DNA of 60,000 nt. Source: Cryptomeria japonica (lineage: Eukaryota > Streptophyta > Pinopsida > Cupressales > Cupressaceae). Below the pieces are notes generated by a model. That model was not told the origin of the DNA and did no database searches. It was given only the letters and a program-made list of their open reading frames with translations. Where the stretch lies: NCBI RefSeq assembly GCF_030272615.1, contig NC_081414.1:816272396-816332395 (forward strand). The letters are read 5' to 3'. Made by a program: the position numbers and the translations under genes. Positions 48,507 to 60,000 of this stretch are shown here, one piece after another. Position 1 is the stretch's first letter; every line of letters starts with the position of its first letter.

Positions 48507-48519
48507 TTGGTGAACCCGA
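48507..48519 (+). other. primer-binding site of E3 (tRNA-Trp type)
   Basis: TGGTGAACCCGAC, three bases after the LTR, matches the complement of the plant tRNA-Trp 3' end for 13 bases. Confidence 0.82.
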
Positions 48520-49192
48520 CATCTTACATCTTAATTCTGATTCCTTATTATTAGATCTGAATAATTGCAATTTTCATTTCCAAGTTTGATCTTTTTGCAA
48601 ATTTTAGAGGTTAATTGTATAAAAACCCTAATTTTTCATTTTAAGGAAATTAAGTTTGTGAAGTGTAGCATTTTAGTTGATTATTTCAAATATGATTTCT
48701 ATTTCAAAATTGCAATTCAAATTTATCTTTTCACTCTGCAAATTAAGTGGTTAAAAATAAAAACCCTAATTTTTAAGAATATCCTATTTCGACCTTTGAC
48801 TGCTAATTTGACCGATCTAGACATTTCCAAATCAACTGTTTTTTGGATTATGCAATAAAATCATAATTTCAATAATCCCTATAAAATTTCAGAAAAAGCT
48901 AGTCAGACCAGGTACACTTTGCACCCGGTCCCTAGTTTTTTTCCCAAAATTTTGAGAGTCGGAATTGACTGTATTTTTTGCTTAAATCTAGGAAATTGGC
49001 GTACTTTATCAATTTTAACACCTCTTAAGGTTGAAAACAAATTCAAATTTCAACACTCTTAACTTTTCAATTAATTTTCATAAAAAGGTCCTAATTTTAG
49101 ATCTTCTTTTTTAAGATTTTAATTAAGAGACTTTCAATGGCAATCAATGGACTAGATTTACTTGTTATTTCACATATATTTATTACAATCAT
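48520..49192. other. E3 leader
   Basis: AT-rich non-coding sequence. It carries a second copy of the hairpin module (48906-48930), followed by TTTTTTTCCCAAAATTTT. Confidence 0.65.
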
Positions 49193-50455
49193 ATGTTGGA
49201 TAATGGTTTCTTTCATTTCATGTTGCTTCTTTTTATTCATAGCACTTGGTCATATCGTGTTGTTAGGATTTCAAGTTCATTTCCTTTTCAATTTGATCTC
49301 AAAGCTTTCATGTATCATTTATGTTGCATTATGGTGATATTATTAACAAAATGTATTTCATATGTTAATAACCTTAAGGATTTCATAGATCCCAATCTTA
49401 GAGATCCTAATCCCGGTACTACTCCTACTAATAAGATGAGAGCTAATGTTTCAACCAATGATATTTTTAAAAGGGAACGAGCATTGGAAATCAACATGGA
49501 CCCATCATCTTCTCATACAAATAACCTTAAGCAAGGGGGGAAACATCAAACTATTAACATTCTTACATCTTTAGACCCTCCTTATTCTCCTAGGGCCTAT
49601 CTTCAACATCAAAATATATGTAGAGAGGATGATGTTATGCATTTTATTCATGATCTTTCCCCTCATATAGAAATAAGTAAAAATGAGCCTTTAGATGATG
49701 AAGATGTTCATTTTGAATCTCCCAAAAAGGACAAGCCTGACAAAGGAAATAAGACTATCTTTTCACATGATATTCCTTTTTTATCTACAAATCCTTTTAT
49801 TCCTCCTTACACATCAGATTTCAAAGAAATTTGTGATCTTATTCCCCCACCTACTCATTTGCAACATTCTTATATTCATGGCTTTCATATAGTAAAAAAA
49901 CAAAGTTTTAGAGGACAAGGACTTGGAAAGTTTAAACAAGGAATTTGTGTCCCTATAAACCCCCCCACACAACCTACTACAAAAGGCTTAGGAAATGAGA
50001 CTCCTCTCCCCATGGATGAAATCCTTAGGCTCCAAAACTTCAAAATTATCTCCAAAGGCAAAAAATCAAAAAAGTCCGCAAGAATGCTTCTTCTTCAAAA
50101 CGTCCTTTTTGCTCATTTCATCAAACACACGATCACAATGTTGACGATTGCCCTAATTTTCAAAAATCTATTCAAGAAGGCATAGACAATGGAAAAATTA
50201 GAATGGTGGATAATGATCCTTCTTCTTCAAATAATTCATCTCCTCCATGTCAAGAAAATGAATTAAAACATATTTATCATCCTGAAAGACTAGCTACATG
50301 AATCTATTGGAGATTGAAATATGATAAGAACATTTCCTTTCCTCCGAAACAACAGAACAACAATCTTAAGCAAGTGAAAGGTGATGAATATTGTATTTTT
50401 CATGATTCATATTCACATTCTCTTGGTAAATGTCATACATTTAAGAAATTTATTT
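49193..50455 (+). pseudogene. gag: E3 gag-like remnant: G-patch and two CHHC zinc knuckles
   Basis: The open frame 49193-50185 becomes plausible from about 49370 (DFIDPNLRDPNPG). Near 49880-50000 it reads KKQSFRGQGLGKFKQGICVP and TTKGLGN, a G-patch-like motif. After a frameshift near 50085 comes RPFCSFHQTHDHNVDDCPNF (50101), C-x2-H-x4-H-x4-C, then IQEGIDNGKIRM. A second knuckle of the same spacing, YCIFHDSYSHSLGKC, is at 50388-50432, ended by a stop. In E1 the G-patch lies after protease; here it precedes the knuckles. No capsid core is recognisable. Confidence 0.6.
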
Positions 50456-52899
<2,444 letters not shown>

Positions 52900-52937
52900 T
52901 CTACTTTATCGACATTATTGGTGTAAGCCATACTCCC

Positions 52938-52955
52938 ATTAAAGTGGGAGCTAAA
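52938..52955 (+). other. polypurine tract of E3
   Basis: ATTAAAGTGGGAGCTAAA directly precedes the 3' LTR TGTAGCATC. Confidence 0.82.
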
Positions 52956-54140
52956 TGTAGCATCATAAAATTGCAACCCTTGCAATTTTTACCGTATTTT
53001 AGGCCCTCACCTTCGCGAATGCATCTCCCTATCTAATTGGGACCCCTCTCTGCATCATCATTATGAATTTCCTCCTGTTTAAGCCCTGGTATCACCTTGT
53101 GACCCAAACCAGACTCCAAAATAGGGTAGGACAGGGGCGTGGCACCCCTGTCCTCCCTCTTAAGGTAGCCCTAAGATGGTTCCATCTAGCCCTTGAACCT
53201 AGTTTTCTCTTCGGGATTCAAATCTCTCTATGTCGGCCTTCAATGAGATGAAAATTAATTCTCCTAGGCTAGTATAAAAAGAGATTTAGTCCTCTCATTT
53301 GAATATACAAGAATAAGAAAAGATAAGCGAAATTCAAGAGGAGGACCTCATTATCATTCTCAATCGTTCAAGTGTTCGAGTCTTCAAACATCTCCTTCTT
53401 CATGTGTCTTCTTCATTCATCCATTGGAGAAACATTACAACATTAATGTGTAAGCATGTGTGTGTTAGGGTTTTGTCATGTTACATGCCATTTCATGAAA
53501 CACTTGTGATTACATTCAAGAAGCAAAGCAACCATCATTGAGAAATTGCCGATCTACAAGGTGTACATTTCCATTATTCACATTTAAGATTTTGCAATTA
53601 CTTTCTTTCAAGGTCGATTCCTCAACCGTGGTTTGACTAAGGCAAACCCCTATCCACAACCCTTCTTCCCTTATTTTTTGTGTGTAGGTTGCAGGTGCGC
53701 GACTGTAATTGCAAGTTTGGGCTTCATTTTAAGAGACAAAAAAACCCTTTTTGACGCATGGATTTTTTGGAGGACCAAGTGCAACTTCAACTTGGTCTCG
53801 ACGAATTTTCTCCAAATTTTTAGAGTGGGTCCGTACCAGTCTAAATATCTTAGATCTGAAGTTATTGCGAGATCCCAAATTGGTAGCTCGTTATTTCACC
53901 CATTTTGTCTTCATTTTCTGCATAGTCAACAAGTCAACATATCTCTTTACAAAAGAGGGCAAATTGCATTCCAATCCTTGTAATCCACTTGGAATTCACA
54001 TCCCTATTTCCCTTGGATTTGGATCCAGTGGATTCAAGCCCCTCTTTTGAATGTAAAGTATCCCAAGTGAAAATTATCCTAGTGGTTTCCCTTCTCTCTC
54101 CTAGGCGGGGAACCACTAGGATCCAATTTTCCACTTTACA
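52956..54140 (+). repeat. E3 3' LTR
   Basis: Collinear with 47305-48503 over 1185 bp, with TG/CA ends. TATA box TATAAAAAGAG at 53273-53283. Hairpin at 53773-53797 with a perfect 8-bp stem. Followed by AGTTG (54141-54145), the target duplication. Confidence 0.92.
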
Positions 54141-54246
54141 AGTTGAAAAAGAGATATCTTGCAACAAGTGTAAAGGGAATCCTTGGAGGAGAAAAGATAT
54201 TTTCTCAAAAGACATTTACCTCCAAGAGGAGTTTCTTGAACAAAAA
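54141..54246 (-). mobile_element. E4 internal fragment between E3 and E5
   Basis: The plus strand GAGATATCTTG...GTGTAAAGG...TTGGAGGAG reads as the reverse complement of E3 bases about 51740-51600. It is therefore the continuation of E4 after the E3 insertion. Confidence 0.75.
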
Positions 54247-55432
54247 TGTAGTGTCATAAAATTACGACCCTTGCAATTTGCGACCACATTAGGGTCTTCA
54301 CATTGGTGATTCAAATCCCTAAGCCTGATCAGAGACCTGAGACTTGCTCAACCCTTGAAAATTGTCTTGTTCTGCCCTCCGTACTACCTGAACCTGCTTC
54401 TTATCTTGAGACAAGGGCAGAACAGGGTGTGGCGCCCTTGTCCTTGCCCTATTTTGGGGCCCCCTTTGTCCTATCTTTACATTGGACATTGCATAAAGTG
54501 GAAAAAACTTTCCCTGTGTCGGCCTATGATGAAAAATAAGTCAATTAACCCTCATTGATGAGTATATAAGTCACATTCGCCCTCCCATTTGCCTAAGTTC
54601 AACAAGCGAAAAAGTTGGATAAGCGATAAGGTGGGCATGAGATCAAGCATTCAAGAGCATTCAAGCATTCCTTTCCAGCATTGAGAATTCTCAAGTCTCC
54701 CTTCAAGGTTAGGTGCTGCATTCAAGTCAAGTATTCAACCATTGAAGAGGAGATCCCTTTCAACAATCATTTCAATACAAGAAAATCTATCTACATTCTA
54801 TCTACAACCTCCCTTGAGGTGACTCACATTTCAGTCTTTCATTTACATTTACTTGCAAGTACTTTCTTTCATCATTTGGTTAATTCCAAAACTGGGTTTT
54901 GACCTGAAGGGAAACCCCCAATCCCAACCCCTTTTCCTCTCTTTTCTATGTGTAGGTTGTAGGTGCGCAGCTGTGTTTGTAGATTTGGACTCCATTTGCA
55001 GAGGCAAAAAAACCCTTTTCATTTCACGGATTTTTCAGAGGACCGTGGACACTTTCAGCACGGTCCTGACAACTTTTCCTCAAATTTGCAGGGTAGCTTC
55101 ATCTCAACTTATTATAGCCAGATCCAGGTGCACAACTTCATCTCATGCTTCTATCTTGAGTTATAATTAGTTCTTTGCTACTTTTACACTTAACATAATT
55201 CAATAATTTTCCATTCTAAAAGAGGGGTTAGCTTATAGTTTATGTCTCATTATCAATTCATTTAGTATTCAATCTCTATCTTAAGAGATTCAATCAGGTG
55301 AATTCCCCCTTTTAAATATAATGTGAATAAGGTGTTTGAAGGGAAATCCATAGTGAAACTTTCATCTCTCCTCGGAGGGAAGAAAAGCTTTCCTCTTGAT
55401 CTCTCCATCATTCACCCTTTTTCATCATTATA
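54247..55432 (+). repeat. E5 5' LTR
   Basis: Starts TGTAGTGTCATAAAATTACG and ends TCATTATA directly before the PBS (expected CA, here TA). 1186 bp, the same size as E3 LTRs and related at the start. TATA box TATATAAG at 54563-54570. Hairpin at 55040-55066. Only this LTR is in the window. Confidence 0.75.
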
Positions 55433-55435
55433 TTT

Positions 55436-55445
55436 TGGTGAACCC
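55436..55445 (+). other. primer-binding site of E5 (tRNA-Trp type)
   Basis: TGGTGAACCC three bases after the LTR; further bases (AATGTC) diverge from tRNA-Trp. Confidence 0.7.
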
Positions 55446-56678
55446 AATGTCTTACATGCTTTATTCTGAAAAAAATTGCATATTTTTCATTTACAAGTTT
55501 AATTTTTCTGCAAACTTAGTGGTTAATTCATTCAAAACCCTAGTTTTTAAAATTGAAATTGAACTTGTGTTTTGCAAAAAAATGCTATCTATTGTTTTAG
55601 ATCTGAAAATTGCTTTGTTTGTCAAATTCAATTTTTTCATTGTGTTGTTCAATTTGCAAATCAAATTCACAAAATTAAGGGGTTAATTATCTAAACCCTA
55701 ATTTTTAATTATCTTGAAATTGTGCAAAAATTGAATTTCCATTTAATTTGTAGATTTGTGACTGTTTTCAGACTTATCTTCTGTCCCACAGTTCAAATTT
55801 TTAATTTCCCTCCTTTTTCAAAATTCAAAATTTCAAAAATTAAGTGGTTAGGTCCTTAAACCCTAATTTTCAAATTTAATTGGATTTTGTGCAAATTTGA
55901 ATCAATTTGAATCAATTTCAGTTTTCTAAATACTTTTTTAAGTTGTCTCTATCCATTAGGTTTGACCCTTTTCAAATTTTCAATTCAATTCCTCATTTTT
56001 TTCAAAACCCCAATTGGGTCCTATTTTCCCATTCAAACCTTCATTTCACCTATCTAGATATCGTAAAATTCGCCAATTTTTTGGGGTTCGCTTTAAAATC
56101 ATCATAACTTTCATCCTTGAAAAATTTCACAAAAAGTTGGTCGAACCGTGTGCTCTTTCAACATGGTCCCAGGCTTTTTTCCCAAAATTTTGGGAGACGG
56201 TTATGACCGTATTTAATAGCTTAAATCCAAAAAATTGGCTAATTTTGTCGATTTTTTATCCCTCTAAAATAAAAAATAGCTTCAAATTTCAACATTTCAA
56301 CATTTCAAATTTGAAGATTTTTTTTTAAATTAAGTGGTTAATTATAATCTGCCCCGGTTTTAAATTTTTTGTTTTTCTCAATTTTAAAATTAAGTGGTAT
56401 CCCCTTGGCCCTAATTTTAAAAATTCCAATTTCCTTTCATTTATCATCACAATTATTTTTGGAAATTGTGTCATTTTCTTCTTCCAACAGAGTCAAATTG
56501 TTTAATCATAATTTTCTCAAATTTTGCATTATTCAATTTTTGGGCACTTTGTTCCTATTATTCAAAATTCAAATTTTCCCTCTAGTGCATGAGTTTCACC
56601 ACTATTAGTCCTACCTACACTATCCCCATTAGATGAAGCATTAGAATTAAGGCTTCCCAAGGTTTAATTATCGAGGAG
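55446..56678. other. E5 leader
   Basis: AT-rich, repeatedly AACCCTAATTTT-like. Contains the hairpin module at 56145-56167, followed by TTTTTTCCCAAAATTTTGGG. No coding domain. Confidence 0.6.
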
Positions 56679-57802
56679 ATGGAATATAATTTGGGTGACT
56701 TCTTTAATGAGGGTAATGCTACTTCTTCTCATCCTACTCATGTCCCTATCTATCCAATTGATGAATTGCATGATGAACAAGAAGAAGCTTTGACTAGAGT
56801 TTCCATAGATAAACTTTCAAAATTGGACAATCAATTTGATAACTTTCAACAATGGATGTCCCAAGAATACCCCTAATAGTGAAGCTCTTCCATTAATTGA
56901 AGGCCTTAAACACATGATTCAAAGTGATAAGAAAGGAATTGATATATTGTGTGGCATTGCTCATATTGTTGATTCTAATGTCATGCCTATAAAGAGTTAT
57001 GCTGAGAACTTAGGTTATTCCCAATCTTCAAATCAAATCAATTCTTCTATTCCTTTGTCTACTCCAATGGCTAGTATTCCTACTTTCACTTCAAATATCA
57101 TGGCTACATCAACTCAAAATGTCATTCCTACAATAATTATTCATGGGGTAAATCCCTCTTCTTTATTTAATCCTCCATCTTTACCTATGTCTTCCATAAG
57201 TATTCCTATTATCCCTCAACCAATCAATGTAACACAAGGGGGCAATTCATTCAACAATTTTATTCCTCCTTTAAGTGTCCTATTTCCTACTCAATCATCA
57301 CCTATGCCTACTTATCATAATGTCCCACCACCTCATTCTCAATTCATTCCTTCCTTCAATAATATCACACCACCTTCTCAATAAACCATGTCCAACATCA
57401 ATTCTTCTACCGAAGCAACCATTCACAATCTTGCTCAAACTGTGTCTTCCTTGCAACAACAAATTTCTTCCATGAGTCAATCCAAGTTTAGTGTACCCAC
57501 ATTTGATGTTGTGATCTCACTTTCTCTTGATATTATTAAATCCATCCAACCTAAGCATGTTGAGGTCCCTCAATTGGAACTCTATAATGGAAAAGGTGAT
57601 CCTCTCACACATGTTAAAACATTTCAAACCTTGTGTACTGATTTTGCTTATGATCAAAGATTACTCGCAAAATTGTTTACAAGAACTAAGAGATAAGGCT
57701 TTACAATGGTATTGCTCTTTGCCTTCTTATTTTGTCACTTCTTTTCAACAATTAGAAAATGCACCTCAATGCAGTCAAACCTACAACAACTTCCACCAGT
57801 GA
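56679..57802 (+). pseudogene. gag: E5 Gag
   Basis: MEYNLGDFFNEGNATSS starts an acidic N-part. A frameshift near 56860 leads to a Ser/Pro/Asn-rich linker (to 57384). Then a 57388-57696 frame has a coiled-coil-like AQTVSSLQQQISSM and the Gag core VEVPQLELYNGKGDPLTHVK. After another frameshift it continues LRDKALQWYCSLPSYF. Homologous to the E1/E2 Gag core (YRGKGDP). Dead copy. Confidence 0.75.
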
Positions 57803-58127
57803 ATTCGGTAACACATCTTCTACTAAAGGGGGTGCCAAATCTCTTAATCGCAAAAGTGAAAAGAAAAAAACAAATATCAGGTCTAATGCTAAAAACCAAA
57901 TAATTGCAACATTAGATCAATAAAAAGTAAAAAGAAAGGACGTATCCAATGGTGAAAACCTCCTTGAGGCGCAAGAGGATGGGAGACTCAACACCTTACC
58001 TAAGTATTTCCAGGAAAGATCTTCAATACTCGTTGAACCAACTGAAGCAGTCAACATTGGAACACCAGATCAACCAAAGATTCTTCATCCAACACCATCA
58101 TTATCAGAATAAGAGAAACATGACTTT
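57803..58127 (+). other. E5 gag-RT junction, degenerate
   Basis: A Lys-rich stretch followed, near 58030-58120, by VEPTEAVNIGTPDQPKILHP, which resembles the sequence just before RT in E1 (GTPETPHHIHLAS). The protease and G-patch expected here are missing, so this is probably a deletion. Confidence 0.5.
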
Positions 58128-59137
58128 ATGGCATTCTCCAAAGAAAGACAAGTAAATTTGGCATGGTCATACGTAGATATGCTAGTATTAGATCCAGATC
58201 TCATCATGCATCACTTAAATGTTTCTCCCGGAGTAAAACTAGTAAAGCAAAAGCTAAGAAACATGCATCCTCGTATAGCCATATTGGTCAAAATAGAATT
58301 GAAGAAATTGGTAGACGTAGGATATATCAAACCAGTAGCTTATCCAGAATGGGTATCCAATATAGTTCATGTTTCTAAGCCAGACAAAAGTATCAGAGTA
58401 TACACAAATTTCAGAGATCTCAATAAGGCGTGTCCTAAAGAAGATTTTCCTTTACTGAATATAGATATCATTGTGGATTTCACAGCTGGACATGAAATGT
58501 TTTCTCTTATGGATGGTTTCTCAGGATATGATCAAATCAAAATAACACCAGAAGATCAAAAGAAGATGGCCTTCACATAACCATGGGGTATTTTTTGTTG
58601 GAATGTAATGCCTTTTAGATTTAAGAACGCGGGAGCTACCTACCAAAGGGCAATGATGACAATTTTTCATGATATGATGCATACCTTCATGGAAGATTAT
58701 GTTTATGATCTATTGGCTAAGTCACATACTAGAGAAGCACATATGGAAATCCTAGAAAATATCTTTGACAGCTTCGATAAATACAAACTAAGGTTGAATC
58801 CAAAGAAATGTGTATTTGGTGTCACATTGGGTAGGCTTCTAGGATACATTGTTTAAGCACTAGGCATTGAAGTAGATCCAGACAAAGTTAAAGCAATCAT
58901 GAAAATGGAATCACCTAAAAACATCAGCCAGTTAAGATCACTTCAAGGGATACTTCAGTCCATTAGAAGGTTCATATCCCAACTAGGTGATAGATGTCAT
59001 CCTTTCACGCATTTGTTGCACAAAAATGTTCCATTTAAATGGGATTACACCTGTGAAGAATCATGCAATAAAGGTATATCTAATGAACCCACCGGTCCTA
59101 ATGTCATCGATTGAAGGCAAGCCATTATCATTGTATA
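58128..59137 (+). pseudogene. pol: E5 reverse transcriptase, catalytic site lost
   Basis: Reads LAWSYVDMLVLDPDLIMHHL, MHPRIAILVKIELKKLVDVG, YTNFRDLNKACPKEDFPLL and LMDGFSGYDQIKITPEDQKK, then a TAA stop (58577-58579), PWGIFCWNVMPF, and the catalytic box as MEDYVYDLLAKSHTREAH, with YVDD changed to YVYD. The connection follows (NPKKCVFGVTLGRLLGYIV, stop, GIEVDPDKVKAIM, LRSLQGIL). It ends at SIEGKPLSLY, cut by E7. Confidence 0.88.
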
Positions 59138-60000
59138 TGTAGCATCATAAATTGTACACCCTTGCTAGGGTGGTACAATTCCATGCTTAGTTTAGCACCT
59201 GCCTTAGTGTGTTTGCATCTTGCATTTCAATATCCCTTTAAGAATTTAATTAATTTAATTAAATCCAAAGTCATATTTCATCACTCCCCATATCATAAAA
59301 TTGGGCTCTTTACCCTAAGTGTGCCTCTTTTTATTTTATTCCTCCAATAAATCATTAAATCATAAACCCTAATTATGTCCTATTTCGACCTTTAAGGCCT
59401 GATTTCATATGTCAAAACATTTTAGAATCAGTTGTAACTTTGGGATTTGCTCGAATATCATCATATCTAACGACCCTAAAAATTTGGTAGGACCATGTGC
59501 ACTTTGCACACGGTCCCCGATATTTTTCCCAAAATTTCAGGAGCATAATTCTATGATATTATAGTGCTTAATCCCAAGAAATTGGTGGGAAATTCAAATC
59601 CTAGGTCGGCCTAAAGATGAAATTAATATCTAGGGTTTCATACATAAGAGCTCTCTTTCTTAATTTGAAGGGATGAAATCTAAGAACTAGGATCTAAGAA
59701 CAAGGAAGTTTTGGCGAAGCAAGCACAAGGAACCTTCTATGTAGTGAAAGAGAAGCCTGTGTGGAGTCTTCAACAATATTCAACAATATTAATCAAGCAT
59801 TCATCATCAATTAGGATCCTTGAAGACATTGAAGAATAATAGGAGATCATCGATTGACAATTGGCTTGTACCCCTCCCTTAGGGGTTGGGTATGGTTTTA
59901 TGTTGTTTTCATGTCTTTATATGAGCTTCATCACATCAATTTACATATTTAAATTCATTATTTATATCACTTTGCATCATTTATTTAAAGCATTTACTCT
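59138..60000 (+). repeat. E7 5' LTR (partial), inserted in E5 pol
   Basis: TGTAGCATCATAAATTGTACACCC resembles the start of E3 LTRs and interrupts the E5 pol frame exactly there. It continues as non-coding sequence to the window edge. A hairpin module is at 59490-59516. A TATA-like ATACATAAGAGC lies near 59633. The expected target duplication would be GTATA (59133-59137), with the partner outside the window. It could alternatively be a 3' LTR joined by deletion, but its sequence differs clearly from the E5 LTR. Confidence 0.6.

Larger units (their letters stand above)
54247..59137 (+). mobile_element. E5: Ty3/Gypsy element, truncated in pol by E7
   Basis: A 5' LTR (54247-55432), tRNA-Trp-like PBS, leader, gag and RT follow on the plus strand. 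Just after the RT, at the start of RNase H (EGKPLSLY), the sequence runs into the LTR of E7 at 59138. A protease is not recognisable between gag and RT. RT motifs (LAWSYVDMLVLDPDL) are close to those of E1, so it is Tat-related. Confidence 0.82.

Noticed and set aside
49137-49337. Small hydrophobic ORF (about 66 aa)
   Set aside because: Lies in the AT/T-rich E3 leader, where hydrophobic codons arise by composition.

Overview
This window looks like nuclear DNA of a vascular plant with a large, repeat-dominated genome. A gymnosperm such as a conifer would fit, but that is an inference from the large Tat-type Ty3/Gypsy elements, the nested insertions and the absence of any recognisable host gene. 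I found no rRNA, tRNA, CRISPR array, prokaryotic operon or intact cellular gene. Nearly everything I can name is a retroelement or its debris, and almost every reading frame is broken. Elements are labelled E1-E5 and E7.

Layout. (1) 1-25639 is a Tat-lineage Ty3/Gypsy element on the minus strand (E1). It has a 1.47-kb 5' LTR at 24168-25639, a tRNA-Trp-like primer site, gag, CHHC zinc knuckle, protease, G-patch, reverse transcriptase, two RNase H domains and integrase. Its 3' LTR lies beyond the left edge. (2) E2, a second minus-strand element (11457-22781), is inserted in the E1 leader with perfect 5-bp target duplications (ACTAC). E2 keeps gag and protease but has lost RT, RNase H and the integrase core. 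It also carries an antisense, apparently spliced plant-mobile-domain (PMD) gene next to its 3' LTR. (3) 25640-32485 is AT-rich intergenic sequence with an (AC)n tract and a LINE 3' fragment. (4) 32501-40173 is a decayed L1-type LINE on the plus strand with a 15-bp target duplication, ORF1 (DUF4283), ORF2 (endonuclease, RT, zf-RVT, RNase H) and an intact unexplained 183-codon ORF near its 3' end. (5) 40189-43790 is AT-rich and then pyrimidine-rich DNA containing a 1.46-kb tandem duplication with (TC)n arrays. (6) 43791-60000 is a nest. E4 (minus) contains a solo LTR in its own LTR and the complete non-autonomous element E3 (plus, 47305-54140, TSD AGTTG). It is then cut by E5 (plus, from 54247), whose pol is cut at 59138 by the LTR of a further element (E7).

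How the parts relate. E1 and E2 are related Tat elements; E2 keeps the cis signals (LTRs, PBS, PPT) and would have needed enzymes supplied by a relative. E3 and E4 belong to one family in opposite orientation and share LTR, PPT and 3' non-coding features. E3 and E5 use the tRNA-Trp-type primer site. The most interesting unexplained signals are a hairpin that recurs six times in E3/E5/E7 LTRs and leaders with compensatory base changes, the antisense PMD gene with a minisatellite in its intron, and a strictly 20-bp-phased array of the palindrome AGCGCT in the E1 leader.
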